In this document: positions 26,201 through 38,336 of the stretch, piece by piece
Layout: each line of letters begins with the position of its first letter
How positions within the stretch are numbered: the first letter of the stretch is position 1
Assembly: GCA_038087015.1 (NCBI GenBank)
Contig: JASBNA010000007.1
Location: forward strand, 1,116,001 to 1,180,000
Length of the DNA stretch: 64,000 nt
Origin: Cerrena zonata
Lineage: Eukaryota > Basidiomycota > Agaricomycetes > Polyporales > Cerrenaceae
Reading direction: 5' to 3'
Program-made: the position numbers and the translations under genes
The notes under the pieces: model-generated
Told to the model about the DNA's origin: nothing
Seen by the model: the letters and a program-made list of their open reading frames with translations, nothing else
Database searches by the model: none

Positions 26201-26935
26201 GTTTGAACCATAACTTAACATCGCAGGATTCTGCGGATGCATGAGACTTCCCGATGCATCATGGGCGTGTAAACTCGGATGTGGATAGTGATACGTAGGC
26301 CTATTCTGTGGCACCATACTCACAGGGGGAGTCATTGAATAGGTCCCTGCTGAGCCCATGAAGCCACCGCTGGATGACGGTGTAGGTTGCACCCATGTAT
26401 GGTGGAGCGGAGGGAGGTGGGTACGGCTGATGGGTAAGTGGACTGTGAGGATAGGGCGGCACAGACGGCGAAGACGCTTGCTCCGACCCATGAGTGGGTC
26501 CAGGGTAAAGCGAGGCAGGATTCACAAACGACTGAGAACGAGGATGTGGCTGGAGGTTTCTTCGAGCGGTTTGAGAATGAGTCCTGCCACGATTGCCTAC
26601 TGATGGTCTGTTTGCTTCTGAGCTTGACCCGCCAGGTGGTGTACGGGAATCCGCCATCTGCTGTTTGGACAAAGTCTTTTGCGTAGGATCACTACTGGCT
26701 ATCGAGACAAAGGTAAAGGAGTCCGATGCAGCAGGAGTAGCATCACCCGGGGGAGAAGTATCAAGATCGAGTGGCTTTATATGACTTGTGGGACCGTCTG
26801 AAGAGGACGAAGTGGTGGTGGCAGCGGTAGAAGAAGTTACAGCAGAGTAGGGAGTTGATGGGGAGTCAGATGTGCGGTCGTGTGGCGTGAAAAGAGGTTC
26901 AGAGGAACGACTTGAAGGTGAGGTATCATATACAC
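23247..26935 (-). CDS. RRM and YTH domain RNA-binding protein (m6A reader type; two apparent frameshifts)
   Basis: The N-terminal half is Ser/Pro/Tyr-rich and disordered. An RRM-like domain follows (about 24900-25330), with EWVMWAGNVPTDASHDELW and, after a long loop, SNCAFVNFETAGHLQSAIQ. Then comes a YTH domain (QYFPKRYFILKSLTQ, SDLDLSVQKGLWATQKHNE, YLIFSVNKSGEFYGYARM), split by a long low-complexity insertion before SFKIEWVRTERLP and WNHDREVKVSRDGTELEP. Known role: YTH domains bind N6-methyladenosine in an aromatic cage; the Trp in GLWATQ is one cage residue. Introns at the ILKSLTQ/SDLDL and GYAR/MVGP joins are clear. Two one-base losses are needed near 23500 and 23473. A frame change near 26355-26400 is either a 46-nt intron or another indel. 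A splice acceptor sits at 26936, so the true start is in an undefined upstream exon; the first in-frame ATG is at 26657. Confidence 0.82.
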
Positions 26936-27032
26936 CTGGAAGCAATTGGTTAGACGGGATCGGGTATTCGGAGAGAGCCAAATGATGAGAAGACAGGATG
27001 TGACAAGAGACGGAGAACAAAATGGGAATCAC

Positions 27033-29724
27033 GATCTATAAACGTGTCGAGAGGAGTCAGATACGAAAAAGATTCGAGCAGATTATCGAGCTGCAGGCAT
27101 GACTAGAGGCACGAGAAATGAAAGGAGGGTAGGTGGTGTCGGAACACGTATTGGGCTGGAGAAGCAACGGAAGAAAGAATTATATGAAGGACAGAAAAAT
27201 AAAGAAGGGAGGAACGAGTCAGCGGGAGCTCGAGACGAGCCGGGGGAGGAGAGAAAAAAGTATGAACGTAGCAAGAAGCCCTTTGTAGACTCTTGCTTTC
27301 TCAAATTATTCCAATCGCGTCCATAACAGCTTTCAAACCCCGCCGACAGACGCCCAGTGCAGTTCCAAATATGGCAACTCCATATGCTAGCCCTCCAAGC
27401 AAATTCTCTCGACTCCCTACGCAGCAAGCAACTCGGTGGCAGCGGAATCGAGTATCCTCCAGCACCTTCGACAACTTTCTGCACAGCTAAATGCATCGTT
27501 CCCCGCCTCCGGACACGGCACAATAAACACGATAGCAGCCACGCGTTCAGCACGAACCACGTGAGCAAAAACACTCACCTGGAGAATTTTCAGCAGGGGC
27601 CTTCTCACTACCGTAAAGGGACTGGCGAAGACCAGAGTCTTCGCTGCTCGCACGGCCAATGGTCAGGGCACGATGGGGGGCTTCGGGGGTGCCATAAATA
27701 AGATGGCGATCGACCCTGGGCTCGCCAGAGCCGAGTCGGTCCTCACGCGAGAGCGCAGTGCTTAGGGCTAAGGATAACGCGGGCCTGTCTGATGGCTTCG
27801 GGGTCGGTTCGCGGCTATCAGAGGATTGAGGTGGAAAGGTTGCACGCATTGTATTCGTACGCCGTGAGGTGGTACTGGACATTCACTAGATGTAGGGCTT
27901 TGTGGCTACGGCGATCGGGGGTAGAAAGTAGCGGATCTTGTGTAGCGCAGAGGAATGTGAAATGGGAGTTGTCGGAATGCGTATGGTTGGGCCGAACGGT
28001 CGATGTGCAGAGGTGCGAGCCTGATCTGGAGAAGGAAGCGAGAGAATGTCAGCGTTGGATACTTATGTGTATGGATTGACGGGAGGCGCGACGTAGTCAT
28101 TACGCACCAATTTACATTATGAGCATGGACGCAACAATGGAAGTAGCGTGGCAAGAGGGGTGGAGTCTCCACAGCAATTGACCGAGAACCAGGTACAAAC
28201 AGGTGGGGACCTTCCGACGAGAGCAGTGCAGAGGGGGGCGGACTTGATTTTCAAAGCAACAAGGGTGCAAAAACAGTAGATGTCGGGTAAAACACACGTT
28301 TTGGGCGGAAATTGGGGTGTGTGTCGCCGCTTTCGGGGAGATGTTGCCATGCTTGTGATAATTTGTATTGCTTGCATGATCGCCCCGAGACTGAACTCTA
28401 TCGTGTGTTGTCGTTTTGAGCAGCGACAAGAATGAGCAGCGGTACTGCTCAGCCATGACGTCACTCGCCCAGACGCCCATCGCCCACCAATCAGCTTGCG
28501 GGTCCGAACGTCCAGAAAAGGCAAGTACATCGGTGGTGTGCACTGCCACGTCGCTCCCTGTGGTGTTCAAGCGAGGTGGCAGTTTGCTTTGGTCCACCCA
28601 AAGAAGGACCCTCTTCCCCGCATTGGAGCTCCCCTTTGATCTCATCCTCGAGGCAGGCGAAGCGACTGTAGTGGCCACCCTCTTCATCGCTGACAGCGGC
28701 TGACTAACTCGAGCCGTAACGTTCCAGAACCTACTCCGTCTTTCCAGTTGCACTAAACAAGTCTTGTGTTTTTTTGATGGAATTTTCTGGCAAATGGCTG
28801 TTCAGTACGGAACGCCGTCCAATAAACAGTTCCCTGAACAAAACTTCCCGTCCGAGAACTCCGACGCGAATGTCCCCGAATATCGAGAGAGTACCAGAAC
28901 ATGACAGAACGTACATGTTCTATCGGCCCTACTCTGCACCGAGACATACCCAGCCAACAACGTCCAACAACACTAGACTCAGTTTATACTAGCAGTTAAG
29001 CACCGATCGGCCCAGAACAAAGCAGGGGCGGCCTGGTGTATAGTATTCCCATAATTGGATATCTCTCCACACCTCCAGCCTATTATGTTGTGGCTATTGT
29101 CCTCCGATGATTTGAGGGATTGGATGATATCTGGCTGACTTATGGCCCCCAAGCGTTGCCCGGACGTTCGCACTAGCTGTCACGATCACGATCATGCACA
29201 AGTTTGGATCGAAGTGATGAATCTGGCTCCACTTTTGCTCCACTATTCCGTTGTGGGTGCCGTGTAACTTTCAAAGTAAGTTCGTTAGAGGGGCGGTGCC
29301 ACTTTTGTCATCCTCATGGTGTTGTATACTTTATGCAATTTGAGTACTGCGCGTACCGGTGTGTCTGATATTTTTTCGGTCACTGGAAACATGCGAGTGA
29401 GTCTTTCAGAGAACTCAGAGGCGTAAGTTTCGAATTTTTCTCGACGCAGCGCCAACGCATGTGAAACGATTAAACGGTAGACTCTAATTATCCATCGTGG
29501 CTAGGGATACCAGGTAGTCGGTACATACTATACATATAGATATAAATACAACACCGAGGGTTCTACTTCAACACTACGTTTGGTTTAATAATAACAACTC
29601 AACAGCGGCAAAACCGGAGGGCATGACAAGCCTCAATACGTACTCAACTACCACGCCAATAGCTCCTCGCTATCCCCCAATCAAAAAATCCGAAGTCTAT
29701 CAATCATCATCAACTCGAATGGGC
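27033..29724. other. Intergenic, YTH promoter side to ATG26 3' end
   Basis: About 2.7 kb between two minus-strand genes. It should contain the YTH promoter and first exon and the ATG26 3' UTR. The open frames (for example 28112-28753, -) have no recognisable domain. I see no LTR, tRNA or hairpin worth calling, apart from an 8-bp inverted repeat around 28890-28920. Confidence 0.45.
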
Positions 29725-32700
29725 TCACTGGGTAATGATACTCCGCCAGCTACTAGGACAAGCATTGGACTTGCCCTCCACGTCTTCATCCTTTGACGAA
29801 CTGGCAGAACCAAGTCCAACGAGACCATCCTGGGGCACAATTGCCTCTGCAGCTTGGTGCTGCGCAGTACGTATAGCCCTCGGCAGGTATACGGACATGA
29901 ACTGGATAGCGTTGAGCACACCGTCTTCCTGCAAATAAGCGAAAATAGAGTTAGCATTTTTTTGCTCTTCTACTGTCAGTTTGACTCGAGGGACACATGT
30001 GTTTGGTTCATTTTTTTGATAGATGTGCGGGATGAGGTAGGATAGGGCACGATGGGGCAGTGTGAGGAAGGGGGGAAGAGAGGCATATGGGGTAAGGTTG
30101 AAAGATAGAAGGTTGCAAAAAATGAAATAGATAGCATTGATTGGATCGATAGAAGACGTGAAGGGTGTGGGATGTGACGGAGGTGAATGTGCTCCGTGAC
30201 ACGTCGAAATGAGGATGAGAATATGAAAAGAGAGAAGATGGAAGGGTCGTGTACATTGACCAATGAGAAAATAAAATAGGGGGAAAGCACGAGAGTAGAC
30301 GATGATAGAACAATAAAGTGAACAGCTACTCACAGATCGTATCTTCTCGCCGACAAGAGCGGCCTTCTCTTTCATGATTCTATACAAAAAAAGCGAACAC
30401 AAGCACAATTAGACTCTTAGAACCGCAGAAGCACGAGGTTACGGAACATAAAACTCGGAAGCAGCTTATGAGCGTGAACGTACCTGTCAGAAGTAGCCTT
30501 GATCAACGCGTCCGCCACGTCGCCCACACGTAAGCTAGGTACTCTCAGACCAGCCTAACACCAAGAAGCCAAATAATTTGGATGCCACAAGGAAACGTAA
30601 GCGCGTTAGCATCACTCGTGCCGTCAGAGACGAGGAACCCAGGAACGCACCCCAAGCTTCTGAACTCTCGATGCCCAAAAGAACTGATCTCCAAACCACG
30701 GTTTGATCAGAGTCGGAATGCCTGCTCGCAAACTGGCACTTGTGGTTCCGGCACCGCCATGATGCAATGCTGCGTCTACTTTCGGAAATAGCCAGCTATC
30801 ACCGCCGAGCATTGTAAGTTCATGCCATTAATAGAAAGACGGAAGAAAGAAAGAAACTGACTCGTGAGGGACTTTGTCCAACATGTAACAATCTTCTGGT
30901 ACGATTTCTTTCTCGTCTTGAGCGGCGGCAGTACCGGAATGCATACGAGCGCTCCATCCTTTAGAGATAATCGCCCTTACACCACCTACAAACGACAACG
31001 AATTGATTGATCCTCCACAGAGAATGCAGAAGAGGTTGAAACGAAGACGTACTCTTAGCGACAGCAGCATAGAGTCTTTGGGTGACTTCCGTGGGATTGG
31101 GCACAGTGATACTTCCAAACCCGATGTAAACCAAAGGCTTCTCGTCTGATCGAGCTTTGGACATGAATTTAAGCAAAGTCGAAGGGGGCTTCCAGTTATG
31201 TCCTTCGGGATTATCTAGGAACCAACTGATCATGACAACCAAAGGTTAACGTCGAAAGCAGGACAATGAGAAAATAGTTACGTACTAGCCAGATGGATGT
31301 GCCAATTCGTTCCAGTCTAAGGGTTTCGGTACGACTGACTACATGTCGAATATGTTTGTGAGTAAACATACGTGACAGAAAGTTAACAGTGACTTACTGA
31401 AGAGAAATTATACATTATCGGGATTTTAGCTTGTACTGAATGTGACATGTCTGTGGCATTGAGGCCGAGAACTTCTTTACGCCACCTATTGATCTGAGGA
31501 GCAGTAGCGACCCAAAGGACGTTATCGAATAAAACATATCTGTACAGCCACATTATCAAACTATCAGTGACTCTGCTGCAAGTGACGAAACGAATTCAGG
31601 ACACGCACGACATCGAATTAAATCTAGATGTCTCAACAGGTGGACCGATGAAGGGATGAGGGAATTGGGTTGTCTTCGTCCAGGGCATTGTACAAACACG
31701 GAAATACGGAATCGCTTATGGGATTGTGTTTAGCGATAGAAAATGTTTGATTGATCTGGGTACTCACAAAGAGCTTCAGCAATATGGACGCCTCCAAATG
31801 CGTATGGACTTTCGAGGATGACTTCAGCGTCACGGCATTGGTCCCAAGAACTTCTTAACACTAAGCAGAAATGAGAACACATCAACAGAGAGAAGGGGAA
31901 ACGCACGCTCGTCTAGCCATGATCGGAACTAGCAATCAAAAAGAACATGTTTGAACACGCTTGAATATAATTGACAAGACAATGATACTCACATTCGAGA
32001 TGCTCTCCTTGAAGAACTGAGGCGAGAACATCTTATTCTCGACACTCAACTTCATCAATGATCCTGGATCACCCCCGGCTGTTCTATGCTGAATCCCATA
32101 ATCCTCGATCCACTCTTTATATTCTTCATGTGTGACAATAGTCACTCTATGTCCCTCCTTCAATAATCCTACTCCAAGCGCAATGTACGGCTGCACATCG
32201 CCTCTACTCCCTATCGTGATGCAAACGAAATGCATGTTTGGCATAGAAAGAATCATACTCCGAGGGATGTTCACAGCTTTGGGTAGGCGGAGATAAAGGT
32301 CGGAATTCATGCGTAATTGTCTACGGGCGGGATGGTCTGCGAGGGATGACATTGGGGCCAAGAAAGTGAAAGAACGGTGAGAGAGGTTCGTAGACGAAGA
32401 ATTGGCAGAGTCATGGGCTTCCTGTTTGACTGGTGAAGTTGACCTGCTTGTTCCTGTGGTTGCAAGTTGAAGAACTTTGGCAGGGGGAGTCGCGGGAGGA
32501 GATGCTACCCGTGCTTGCTCAATCATACCCTTCACTCTCCGAACGGCTTCATTTCTCGAGACTTCGCCCCGGAATTGGAATCGAAGACTAGATTGTCCTT
32601 GAATATCGAGCTGAAGACCATAATGCGGCAATGGTTTCAACCAGGGGTCAATGACGGATACGGACCGTATTGTCGAGGTGGGGATACGATACCGTTCGTC

Positions 32701-34500
32701 TGTCACAGTTAGATACCTGCTCCAGAAGCCAATCCATTGTGGAGCCACAACGAGATAGCCGGTGGTGATGGGTCCGAGATGTAATCGGGTTTCAGTCACT
32801 AGATAAATGAACAATATATCAGTAGTTCAGTATTGTATGATGTCATTGAGAACAAATGAGACTAGAAACGCACTCCAAACGTCAGAGCTATATGGGATTC
32901 CGAGAATATCACAAATGAACTTCTCCTTCGATCCATCCTCACCCGCATCAGATGATATTCCATTCTTCTTGTCTTGTAATTCTTTCAATGTCACCGAAGC
33001 GAAATCCACTACGACCTTGGTCTTCAAACTGGAGCCGACACTAGAATACACGTGTTTCTTGCTCGTCTCGACCAAGTCTTCCAAGCGATCCAACGACGCA
33101 TCAAATGGGGCGACTGCGAATTGCACAGTGTGAAGGTCGGCTGACATATCCTCATAGGTAGAGTGACCTCCGGTTCGGAATCCGGGGGTCCTTGGTTCAC
33201 CACCTTGTGTGGAAACGACAAGTGTGACGAAACGCAGCAATTCAGCGAAACGACTGCGGCTGATACTCTCGAGACACGGGAGGGGGATACTAATCTTGAC
33301 ACTATCGGATTCCCCAGCTTCAGATGATTCAAGGGCGGCCATGAGTTTTCGTCTATACAAAAATATCGCTCCTGTGGAGCGTGTAAGCTTTACCCAGAAA
33401 CATGGACATTTGAACAAGAACGAACCTGCTAGTTCCCGTCTCCATTCTCGCGAAGCTTCAATAGTATCAAACTCGATATCGACGTTTTGAAGAATCCCAA
33501 GTCCTGGTCCTGATGCTAGAGCACGTATATACCGTGGTCGTTGTGCATCCTCAGGACGGACCTCCTTGATTGACGACACTACAAATAAATGATGACTAGG
33601 ACCGCGTAGCGCGTAGAGAACACGTACGTTGGTAACTCTTTAATGGGCGAATTCGGTCATCTTCACTGGCAGATGGGAATGTACACAGGAAATCCGGTGA
33701 CAATTCTAACCACACTCGACGTTTCCTGTGGAAACCAGTCCTATGAATGACGGCAGGCCCGGACTTGATCACATTGTTTCCAGGGTATACGCTAGGATGT
33801 TGCTCGGGAAGGGCTGCATGGAAGGCCAGTCGATGCGTCGTAACATGAATCACACCCTGAAGAGATACATATATGTATGAGATATAAATACAATGTGGGG
33901 GATGATGTCAACCTAACGTACCATTAGAATCACGTCTTGAACAAGTGCAGCATCAATTTCTATAAGCAAACGTTCTTCGACTTCAGGAGGAGTAAGTTCT
34001 CCAAACTCTTCCTTGAGCAAAGTGACAATCTCATCTGGGGGTAGTTTCGAAGATAATTTCGCCCTTTGGATTTCGGATGTCGACTGAGGGAAAACGGGAG
34101 GGAAAGCCTCGGGACCTTCGTGTAATGGTCCCTGGTCCTTTTCCAAGGACTCAGCTGAGGAGTCATCTTCATCAGAGTATACCTCAGGCTCTTCAGTATA
34201 TCTTCCCACTTCGCCCCAGCTAAGGTCCTCCACCGATAGCTGAGCGAATCGACCAACTAGCGTCTTCTCGGGCGAGTCCAGGTCCTTCCCCACGAGTTCT
34301 GCAAAATCCTTGATACTTTCATTGTCTATAACAAGTGAGGCTCGTTCTGGATCCTCGATAACTTGCTTGTACAGAGCAGCATCGCTGAAAATTCGCGTTA
34401 TCGACGGCGGGTTGATATCAAAGGTTGAATTAGTGCTCGATTGAGGTAGAGGGGTATCCGGTGGAGACGGATTGGATATAGGAGTCTCTTGGACGATCAT
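29725..34500 (-). CDS. ATG26: Sterol 3-beta-glucosyltransferase (Atg26/Ugt51)
   Basis: Multi-exon minus-strand gene from ATG 34500 to TGA 29725. Order: acidic N-terminus; first GRAM region ([19 protein letters not shown], about 33640-33855); PH-like region (about 33000-33500); second GRAM ([19 protein letters not shown], about 32730-32790); GT28-type donor half starting with [34 protein letters not shown] segment (here [16 protein letters not shown]); and the C-terminal UDP-glucose signature with [14 protein letters not shown] and [10 protein letters not shown]. Known reaction: glucose moves from UDP-glucose to the 3-OH of ergosterol; GRAM/PH regions target membranes, and in Komagataella the enzyme is needed for pexophagy. 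All checked junctions keep frame. The last intron (29929-30333) is 405 nt and pyrimidine-rich, against about 50-70 nt elsewhere. The symbol follows the yeast homologue; an autophagy role here is not shown. Confidence 0.93.
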
Positions 34501-34828
34501 GGTGGTAAAGTCAAGAAAACTAAGAAATCATATACGTGTCTTGGATGGCATTTGGGATTATTGTACACAGGGCTAGTGTAGTTTGTCAAGGATCAGCCGG
34601 AGAGCATTCGTCAGGGTCATGACGGATCGGATCGCAGTAAACCGCAGGCTTCGACATATACGCTTCCCGGACACCGCGCACCTCTTTCAGCCGCCCGATC
34701 TAATCTGCGTCGACATCAAACTCCTGACTGACGATTTCATTTTGAGACCAAACTGCAAGCCAAGACATAGCAAGTCCGACATATACAACAGTCAATATTA
34801 TCTAGTCATGGCATACAGTCAACCTGGT
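34501..34828. other. Short spacer between AMP deaminase and ATG26
   Basis: 328 bases between two genes on the same (minus) strand. It must hold the AMP deaminase 3' UTR and the ATG26 promoter. I see no clear TATA box on the minus strand. Confidence 0.5.
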
Positions 34829-37800
34829 TCACGTCAAAGAGTCCGTTCCTCCCATAGCCCCAATCATTTTCAGTTCCTCGACCAAAGTTTGTCGCCGGTA
34901 TTCCAACCGTATGTCCGGCACATTAGTCTGCACAAATGAGTCAGTTTCATTTACACCACCCATGCACCAAAAAATCACAAGCAAATAGACAAATGAAACG
35001 CGACGCACTTTGTGAATGTCATTGCCGGCGGCACCGGGCAAATACCACTTCTGACCAAGCCAGTGTCGTTTAAGCTCCATCTCGAAGCCGCTCTGTATGA
35101 CAGAATTTCGTGCCAGTTCGGCAAGAGAGCTTTGTGGGAACTTGTAAATCTATTAGGAATTTTATAAACATACGTCAGATAGCCACGAGCAACACCGCCG
35201 AAGAGACACGTACATGTGCAGCTACTGAATACTCCTCGAGAAGCGGTTCCTGAGAAGGTTGACGTCAGATTCACAATACAAGCAATATTAAAGTTAAACT
35301 TTCATGAAAAAGCTTTTCGAAGACCCACCTTTGTGAAATGAAATTGCAAAGGGTCATCTGTACTCAGACTGACGTTGAGCCCCACTTTGAAAAAGTCCGG
35401 CAACGGGTTCCGTTCGTAAGTCAGGAACAGGGCATTATTGCTCAACGGACTCATGGCCAATCCGATTTGCTTCAAATAGAAGAGATATTGCAATGCTGGA
35501 ACCTTGCGGAGGAGGATTCCGTGAGAGATGGAGTGAGCCGTCAGGAATGCCGATGTAAGATGGTCTGTGTCTCCTGCTTCACCGCAGTGGGGTCTGAAAA
35601 CGAAAGTGTCTAACGTGCAGAAGGTTGAGGTTGAGCAAAAAGAAATCATGCTTATTATACAGTGGAGAAATACTCACTGAATCCTCTTGCCCTTCGCCAG
35701 TGGTTCAAGCTAGCAATGTTCGCAAAGAGGTAGTACAGCCAGTACGAGTATGGCGGAGACTCTTTTGCGTCCCAGAGCTTGGGGTAGGGGAACTTCTTGT
35801 GGAATCGACGTTCAGTCTTGGACTCATCATCAACGCTATCGAATCCGATCACACGTTGGAGGAAAACGTGAAGTTCAGGGTGGGTCGTCGGGTTCTTGGT
35901 CACTTCAAAAAGAGGTTGGAAGACATCTAGTACGAGTCGTCAATAAGACTAGATCTTATGTGGGAGGGATGAAAATAGAAATAACGTACTACTAATAATG
36001 TCTTCGAAAGTGTTGATAGATCCGCTGCGTTTGTAAATATCATAGAGACGAGGGACTTGGATCAACCACCGGACGTTGTGAGAGTATAATTTATTGTTGA
36101 CGACCCATTTCGCGAGCTTGTCCCACTCGTCGAGTGAACGACCATAAATACTGATTCGCCATTCGCAGTTCTGGGATGTCGGGTTTATGAGAAAATGTAG
36201 ACGACGGGACCAAACAACGAACCTGGTATTTGCTCTGCTCCAAATCTGTCATGACCTCTTTAGTCAGTTCAGCGAGGTATCGTCCCTTAATGTAATTGTC
36301 CGTCTTCATGAAAATCTCCCTCAACCTCGACTCTCCAATGGGGTTATACTTCAGATTGAACTTGTCAAACCGATGGAAAGAATCTTGGTGGGCATGCATA
36401 TCTAGAGTGTCTATACTGAGGTCATAAGCTGTAAGGTTCAATGACTCGAACACTTGTGATAGAGTAAGTTCTTTCCCATCTCGGAAAATGACAACGTCCT
36501 GATCATCACGACATGAATCGCTAGTGAGGTTCCGAAAGTATATTGAGGCGCAAGTAAGTACGTACATGAGGACTCCTCTTCATCTTGGACTTGATGAAAC
36601 GGAGAAGATGCTTTTGGTTCATGCTACTGGAATGATGCACGTGCGTATCGACTTTCCGAACGTTATAGAAGTCACTGAGGTTGAGTACGGTTACCGAAAA
36701 TGAACATTATGGTCAGAGATCGTTATCACTTACCGATGAGGGACACGCTATGAATTATTCGAAATATTGGTATGTTTAATTATGAACGAGACCGAATAAT
36801 CGCACTCACTTTCATGTCTGCTAATTCTTGGAACTCGTTGAGGAGACTGTACATCTGGAACTTGTTGGCAAGATAGTTCAAACGTCTGAATGCGAAACTC
36901 TTGGTCGGTCCGTCTGAAATGACTCCAAGGACATATTCCAAGTCCATGAAGTATTCACGAATAGTGGGGATTTCGAAACGAGGCTTGCGTTCGGGATCTT
37001 GTGCTGCCTCAATCAAACAAAGGAAAAGGGGTCTGGTGATTTCTGCTCACTTTCTCGGTTTTCATAAACCTGGAAAACACCTTTTTCATCAATCTCAAAG
37101 TCCGAATTGTCCGGACCTGGGATCTTGCAGTTCTCAAAGATAAATTCTTCGTCGTCAGATGGGTCATGTTGAACCAAGTTCAGATCCTTCCAATGCCAAT
37201 GAGGCGGTGGTGGTTTAGGGTATATGCGCCAAGGAGTGAAAGACCGAGAAGGGGGTGCATTGATGCTCCCTACATCAACGTCGGGTCGCACGCCCGCAAC
37301 ATCAGAGACTTCGTCTGGCAAACCAAGGAAGGTTTCATCATGATCTTTGGGGTTGAATCCAAGCTGTTGACCAGAGACCAGCATATACTTTTCACGAAGT
37401 TGCAAACACTTCCTGAGGGATTCGAATATGGACGCAAATTCAGATGCCATCGAATTGTCTGAGGAGCATTGTTACCTAACGCTCCTCTGAGGCAGAACAT
37501 GACGTACCGATTTGGATGCTCAAGTTAGCTTCAGTGTGAGTGTGAGTCTCTATATGACTGTTATCGCTGTGCAGCTCCTTGAAATTGCGCGCAGGGGAAA
37601 GGTCTGCAATAGACGGTAATTTGAAGCTTCCAACTACAGATGTACCTGCGTCAGAGAGCGCATCCGAGCCCTGGGTGAAGGCCAAGCGAGGAGAGTTGAG
37701 CATAGAAGAGACTGGTCTTGAAGCCGAGTTTGAATCTGAACCTCGTCTGTGTGCAAAACGTTTTTCTTCTATCTGAATATTTTCACTACGGTTGTAGCCT

Positions 37801-38020
37801 CTATTCTGCATGAGTAGAGTATACGTACCTGGGCAAGGCTCCTCTCTTCATTGTAGCCGAAGAATCCGTCTTTTGACTCGGGTATATGGAACCCTGCCGG
37901 GGAATCATGCCCTGAACTTCCCCGAATAGGTGGATCCTGGAAGGCATCGGAAAGAGCATCTTGGTAGTCTGACCTGTCTTCACTCTGCGATGAAGGGATA
38001 GAGTCAAGATTGGTAGGCAT
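34829..38020 (-). CDS. AMD1: AMP deaminase
   Basis: Multi-exon minus-strand gene from ATG 38020 ([15 protein letters not shown]) to TGA 34829. Visible in order: variable Ser/Asp-rich N-terminus; [52 protein letters not shown]; the first metal-binding HxH in [19 protein letters not shown] (about 36600-36660); [33 protein letters not shown]; and the signature [14 protein letters not shown] (about 35330-35380) with the catalytic Asp pair. The end is conserved: [20 protein letters not shown]. Known reaction: hydrolytic deamination of AMP to IMP and ammonia, zinc-dependent and cytosolic, balancing adenine and guanine nucleotides. Domains are complete and frames agree at the junctions I checked. 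The 5' end faces the BTB gene across 316 bases, so the two may share a promoter region. Confidence 0.93.
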
Positions 38021-38336
38021 CTCGGCGTTAAGTAGTGCTGGTATAACCCAGCTTCACAGCCTTGCTGCTGTTTACGCCGGTGATGGATGACTGAGTCCAA
38101 GTTTTTCGCAGTCACGGTTGTGCAGGACAAAACGCGCGCCCACAATATGCAGAATTGGGCGCTTGAAGGCCAGCGTCTTACCACCACAACTCCGTTTGCG
38201 AACGGATAGAACGCGAAGTTCTGTCTCGAGCTGTCGGCCAAAGGCTTGCATTGTAAGCTGCACCACAAGCAGTGCGCCCGCTCAGCATATATAACAGACT
38301 AGCGATATCAAAATACGACTTGGACTTACAGCACTC
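38021..38336. promoter_or_regulatory. Divergent promoter region between AMP deaminase and the BTB gene
   Basis: 316 bases separate two divergent start codons. On the plus strand TATATAA at 38288-38294 lies 43 bases before the BTB ATG; this is close, so the BTB leader would be very short. No comparable TATA box is clear for the AMP deaminase side. Confidence 0.45.

Noticed and set aside
28112..28753. 213-codon minus-strand open frame
   Set aside because: No recognisable domain and it includes the likely promoter region of neighbouring genes; codon pattern not convincing.
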